Below are positions 6,131 to 8,623 of a stretch of 8,623 bases of DNA, piece by piece; positions within the stretch are counted from its first letter, which is position 1, and each line of letters opens with the position of its first letter. The notes below the pieces were generated by a model that was not told where the DNA came from, did no database searches, and saw only the letters and a program-made list of their open reading frames with translations. Both the position numbers and the translations under genes were made by a program. The DNA comes from Treponema sp. Its GTDB lineage: Bacteria > Spirochaetota > Spirochaetia > Treponematales > Breznakiellaceae. The stretch lies in the NCBI GenBank assembly GCA_031268125.1, contig JAIRXT010000258.1, positions 1 to 8,623 on the forward strand, read 5' to 3'.

Positions 6131-7837
6131 ATGAACGAAATACTATCCCGGTACTGTCCCCGGGTTGAATTTGACAGCTACGAAGATTTTTTTGCCAATT
6201 ACCGCTGCACGACGCCGGAAAATTTTAACTTTGCCTACGATGTGGTTGATGAATGGGCCCGGCTCGATCCCGGCAAACTTGCCTTGTTGTGGACCAATGA
6301 TTCAGGCAATATGCGTTCTTACAGCTTCGCGGACATGAAACGGCTCAGCGACAAGGCGGCAAACATGCTCCTGGCCCAGGGAATGGGCAAGGGCGATGTG
6401 GTCATGCTGATCCTCAAACAGCGTCCGGAAGTCTGGATCCTGATGATCGCCCTGATGAAGATTGGGGCAATTTGTATCCCCGCCACCTACCAGCTTACCC
6501 CCAAGGATATCGTCTATCGCTGCAACATTGCGGAAGTTAAGTTTTTGATTGGCGTTGATGACGAAGAGCTGGTACAGAGTATCCGCACGGCCCTGCCGGA
6601 CTGCATCACCATAAAAAAGACGGCTTTGGCAGGGAACAGTATCCCTCCCGGTTTTATTGATCTTCGTGATGCGATTGAAAAAGCCCCGGAAATCTTTAAC
6701 CGTCCCCAGGGGGATGCGGATACCCGGACTCACGATCCTATGCTGGTATACTTTTCTTCCGGGACCACGGGGATGCCCAAAATGGTACGCCACAACCACA
6801 GCCTCCCGCTGGGGCATATCGTTACCGCCAAGTACTGGCAGTGCGTCCAGGACAACAAGGTCCATTTGACCCAGACCGATTCAGGCTGGGCAAAATTTGC
6901 CTGGGGTAAGATCTACGGCCAGTGGATCTGCGGGGCCGCCGTTGGGGCCTACGATACGGAAAAGTTTAACCCCCAGGGGATGCTTGCCGCCCTGCAGCGC
7001 CTGCGGCCGGCAAGCTTTTGCGCTCCCGCGACGGTTTTTCGTTTCCTCATCAAAGAAGATCTGTCCGGCTGGGATTTTAGTTTTATCGAGCATACTTCAG
7101 TGGCGGGGGAACCCCTAAGCCCCGAAGTCTATCACAAGATAAAAGAGATGACGGGTTTGGAAATTCGGGAAGGTTTCGGCCAGTCGGAAACATCGGTAAT
7201 GGCGGCGGCTTTTACCTGGCTTCCGGTAAAACCGGGATCTATGGGGAAACCCGCCCCCCTCTTCGGACTTAAACTACTGGACGAGGAAGGGCAGCCCTGC
7301 GATGACGGCATTGTGGGGAACATAAGCATCACCGCCGCAGGGGAGCCCGGTATCAGTACGGCAGGAAGACCGCCGGGACTTTTTACGGCTTACTGGAAGG
7401 ATGACAAAATTACCCAGTCCATGTGGTACAACGGGGTTTATCACACCGGGGATATGGCCTGGCATGACGAAGACGGCTACTACTGGTTTGTGGGACGGAA
7501 CGATGACGTAATCAAATGTTCCGGGTACCGCATCGGCCCCTTTGAGGTAGAAAGCGCCCTGATGGAACACCCTTCGGTGCTGGAATGTGCGGTAACCGCC
7601 GCGCCGGATCCGGTCCGGGGCCAGGTAGTTAAAGCTACCATCGTGCTGGCCCGCGGCTTCCTGGCCTCAGATGAGCTGGTCAGGGAATTACAAAACCATG
7701 TAAAACGGGTAACCGCCCCTTATAAATACCCGCGGATTGTGGAATTTGTGGAGGAATTACCCAAAACAGTAAGCGGGAAAATTCAGCGAAACGTACTTAG
7801 AAACAAGGATACGGCAGAAAAAGACACACATATATGA
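6131..7837 (+). CDS. AMP-forming acyl-CoA synthetase (ACS/medium-chain ligase type)
   Basis: This enzyme activates a carboxylic acid with ATP to an acyl-adenylate and then transfers it to CoA. Family motifs, numbered from an alternative GTG at 6122 (add 3 relative to this start): P-loop-like YFSSGTTGMPK at 210-220, GFGQSET at 351-357, HTGD at 441-444, GRNDDVIKCSGYRIGP at 458-473, and the catalytic, potentially acetylated lysine K553 in SGKIQR. GEPLSPE and the overall layout resemble medium-chain/benzoate-type ligases rather than true acetyl-CoA synthetase; chain length cannot be assigned. The length of about 568 aa is normal. ATG at 6131 is preferred because AGGAA (6115-6119) lies 11 nt upstream and the N-terminus MNEILSRY fits the family, whereas the GTG at 6122 leaves two nucleotides. 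The stop overlaps the next gene by four bases (ATGA, 7834-7837). The XRE-cupin gene is immediately upstream. Confidence 0.94.
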   Translation: MNEILSRYCPRVEFDSYEDFFANYRCTTPENFNFAYDVVDEWARLDPGKLALLWTNDSGNMRSYSFADMKRLSDKAANMLLAQGMGKGDVVMLILKQRPEVWILMIALMKIGAICIPATYQLTPKDIVYRCNIAEVKFLIGVDDEELVQSIRTALPDCITIKKTALAGNSIPPGFIDLRDAIEKAPEIFNRPQGDADTRTHDPMLVYFSSGTTGMPKMVRHNHSLPLGHIVTAKYWQCVQDNKVHLTQTDSGWAKFAWGKIYGQWICGAAVGAYDTEKFNPQGMLAALQRLRPASFCAPATVFRFLIKEDLSGWDFSFIEHTSVAGEPLSPEVYHKIKEMTGLEIREGFGQSETSVMAAAFTWLPVKPGSMGKPAPLFGLKLLDEEGQPCDDGIVGNISITAAGEPGISTAGRPPGLFTAYWKDDKITQSMWYNGVYHTGDMAWHDEDGYYWFVGRNDDVIKCSGYRIGPFEVESALMEHPSVLECAVTAAPDPVRGQVVKATIVLARGFLASDELVRELQNHVKRVTAPYKYPRIVEFVEELPKTVSGKIQRNVLRNKDTAEKDTHI

Positions 7838-8337
7838 AACTCAAAAAACAAATCGTTCAATGGCACGATTCATATTCAGTAGGCATCCATCTTGTCGATG
7901 AACAGCACAAGGAACTGATTAATCTTACCAACAAGCTCTACGAAGCAAGTATCCAGGGCTGGGATAAATCCAAAGATGCTTTTATGAATACCGTCCATGC
8001 CGCGGTGGATTATGCAGGCTATCACTTTAGCACCGAAGAAAAAATCATGGAACGGATAAATTACCCGGACTACTTGTCCCACAAGAAAGAACATTCGGAT
8101 TTTGTCAAAGAAGTACTGCGCCAGGTTCAGGACTTTCAGGCGGGTCAAAAGGTCAGCGCCAATGATTTTGTCCTGTTCCTTAAAAACTGGGTTCTGACCC
8201 ATATCGCCGTATGCGACAAAAAAATGGGGCTGTACCTTATCAAGCTGAAGCGGGAGGGGGCCCTGCATAACATTACAATGCAGATTAAACAGGAAACTCC
8301 AACCGGGGCGGAAGGCGTCCGGCTGATCATAAAATAA
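7834..8337 (+). CDS. Bacteriohemerythrin
   Basis: This is a single-domain hemerythrin-like protein that binds O2 at a carboxylate-bridged di-iron centre in a four-helix bundle; proposed roles are O2 storage, delivery or scavenging in the cytoplasm. All seven expected iron ligands are visible in the canonical spacing: H25 (DEQHKEL), H64 and E68 (HFSTEE), H83 and H87 (SHKKEH), H123 and D128 (HIAVCD). The length of 167 aa is slightly longer than the usual 130-150 because of a C-terminal extension of about 25 residues with no recognisable motif. The ATG overlaps the ligase stop as ATGA and no good Shine-Dalgarno is close, which suggests translational coupling. It is the last gene of the operon and is followed seven nucleotides later by the palindromic element. 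No chemoreceptor or other sensor domain is fused. Confidence 0.95.
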   Translation: MKLKKQIVQWHDSYSVGIHLVDEQHKELINLTNKLYEASIQGWDKSKDAFMNTVHAAVDYAGYHFSTEEKIMERINYPDYLSHKKEHSDFVKEVLRQVQDFQAGQKVSANDFVLFLKNWVLTHIAVCDKKMGLYLIKLKREGALHNITMQIKQETPTGAEGVRLIIK

Positions 8338-8343
8338 GCGAGC

Positions 8344-8527
8344 CAGCAATTCTCATGTTAGGAAGAGATGAAAAGGCGCCCTGCAAAAGCCGGGCGGGGT
8401 CCAGTTTCGCGAAAGCGAAAAGGGGGAAAAACGAGGGGAAGGGGCCCCTGTTTTTCCCCCTGACAGGACCCCAGGAGAATTTAACCGGCGCCTTTTCGTT
8501 TGGGAATGGTTAAAATGAGAATTGCTG
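8344..8527 (+). repeat. Long palindromic intergenic element (repeat copy A)
   Basis: Nested inverted repeats span this region. A 13-bp perfect outer pair (8344-8356 with 8515-8527) encloses an 11-bp pair (8370-8380 with 8487-8497) and a 7-bp pair (8396-8402 with 8466-8472). Inside are two hairpins: TTTCGC-GAAA-GCGAAA (8405-8420), a six-bp stem with a GNRA-type loop, and a 12-bp stem (8421-8432 with 8450-8461). The right arm, 8466-8527, recurs on the minus strand at 3222-3283 and in shortened form at 4642-4672. GGCGCCTTTTCGTTT at the base of the 11-bp stem could also end transcription of the upstream operon. There is no open frame of interest. It could be a MITE-like element, a structured RNA, or a terminator made from repeat sequence. 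Confidence 0.85.
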
Positions 8528-8541
8528 ATTGCTGGCACGTA

Positions 8542-8570
8542 TTGACCCCGGCAGAGCGGAATGATACGAT
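8542..8570 (+). promoter_or_regulatory. Predicted tRNA-Arg promoter
   Basis: TTGACC (8542-8547) and TACGAT (8565-8570) are separated by exactly 17 nt, a good sigma-70-type promoter. Transcription would start about 8-9 nt before the mature tRNA end at 8586. The palindromic element ends 14 nt upstream of the -35 box. Confidence 0.75.
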
Positions 8571-8585
8571 ATAAAAACGTGATCA

Positions 8586-8623
8586 GGTCCTGTAGCTCAG
8601 TGGATAGAGCGGCCGCCTCCTAA
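8586..8623 (+). tRNA. tRNA-Arg (anticodon CCT), 5' part only
   Basis: The first 38 positions of a tRNA are visible. They comprise acceptor strand GGTCCTG, TA at positions 8-9, a D-stem GCTC/GAGC around loop AGTGGATA, anticodon stem strand GCCGC, and loop CTCCTAA. The anticodon is CCT at 8619-8621, which reads AGG (arginine). The 3' half lies beyond the window, so the acceptor and T-arm pairing cannot be checked. Confidence 0.93.

Noticed and set aside
8405..8420. GAAA-loop hairpin as part of a diversity-generating retroelement
   Set aside because: Such retroelements carry a similar hairpin after their variable repeat, but there is no template repeat, reverse transcriptase or C-type lectin-like target here.
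8479..8515. Integron attC-like ends (ATTTAAC ... GTTAAAA)
   Set aside because: The pair matches the R-box consensus only partly, is about 37 nt long and so too short for an attC site, and no integrase or cassette genes are near.
8344..8527. Insertion sequence
   Set aside because: There is no transposase frame inside or next to the element and no clear target-site duplication; at most it is a non-autonomous element.
8353..8538. 61-codon minus-strand frame across the palindromic element
   Set aside because: It is a by-product of the palindrome with no start signal and no protein-like pattern.
1..8623. CRISPR array or riboswitch
   Set aside because: No regularly spaced direct repeats were found, and the gene leaders are too short for known riboswitch folds.

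Overview
The window looks like a chromosomal stretch of a spirochaete, probably a Treponema-type anaerobe. This is inferred from protein sequence character (a short SMC, an orphan UgpC/MsmK-type ATPase, and an XRE-cupin gene paired with an acyl-CoA ligase), not from a search. There are no phage, transposase or CRISPR genes. Coding density is high, and real intergenic content is limited to three places, all of which carry related repeat sequence.

Layout. Positions 1-127 (minus) hold the N-terminus of an EstA-like esterase, cut by the window edge, sitting downstream of smc. Positions 167-3130 (minus) hold smc, a 987-residue chromosome-segregation ATPase with intact ATPase motifs but no recognisable canonical hinge. 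Positions 3131-3436 are a divergent intergenic region with a promoter for each side and a repeat copy. Positions 3437-4564 (plus) hold a stand-alone sugar-ABC-transporter ATPase with a strong terminator at 4603-4635. Positions 4722-8337 (plus) hold a tight four-gene operon: PHP-domain phosphoesterase, XRE-cupin regulator, AMP-forming acyl-CoA ligase and bacteriohemerythrin. Its junctions are abutting or overlapping. Positions 8338-8585 hold a large palindromic element and a promoter, followed by the first 38 nt of a tRNA-Arg (anticodon CCT) running off the end.

How the genes may work together. The XRE-cupin protein is probably the local regulator of the acyl-CoA ligase, a gene pairing known from other anaerobes. 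Translationally coupled bacteriohemerythrin adds a di-iron O2-binding protein, and the PHP protein a metal-dependent phosphoesterase. The substrate of the ligase is not readable from sequence.

Main unexpected observation. A short sequence is present three times (8466-8527 plus, 3222-3283 minus, and a shortened copy at 4642-4672 plus). Each copy lies in an intergenic region, and each points toward a predicted promoter, with its end about 13-18 nt before the -35 box: tRNA-Arg, smc and the PHP operon respectively. The 8344-8527 copy is one arm of a 184-nt long, interrupted palindrome. That palindrome could fold into a branched structure containing a GAAA-capped hairpin.
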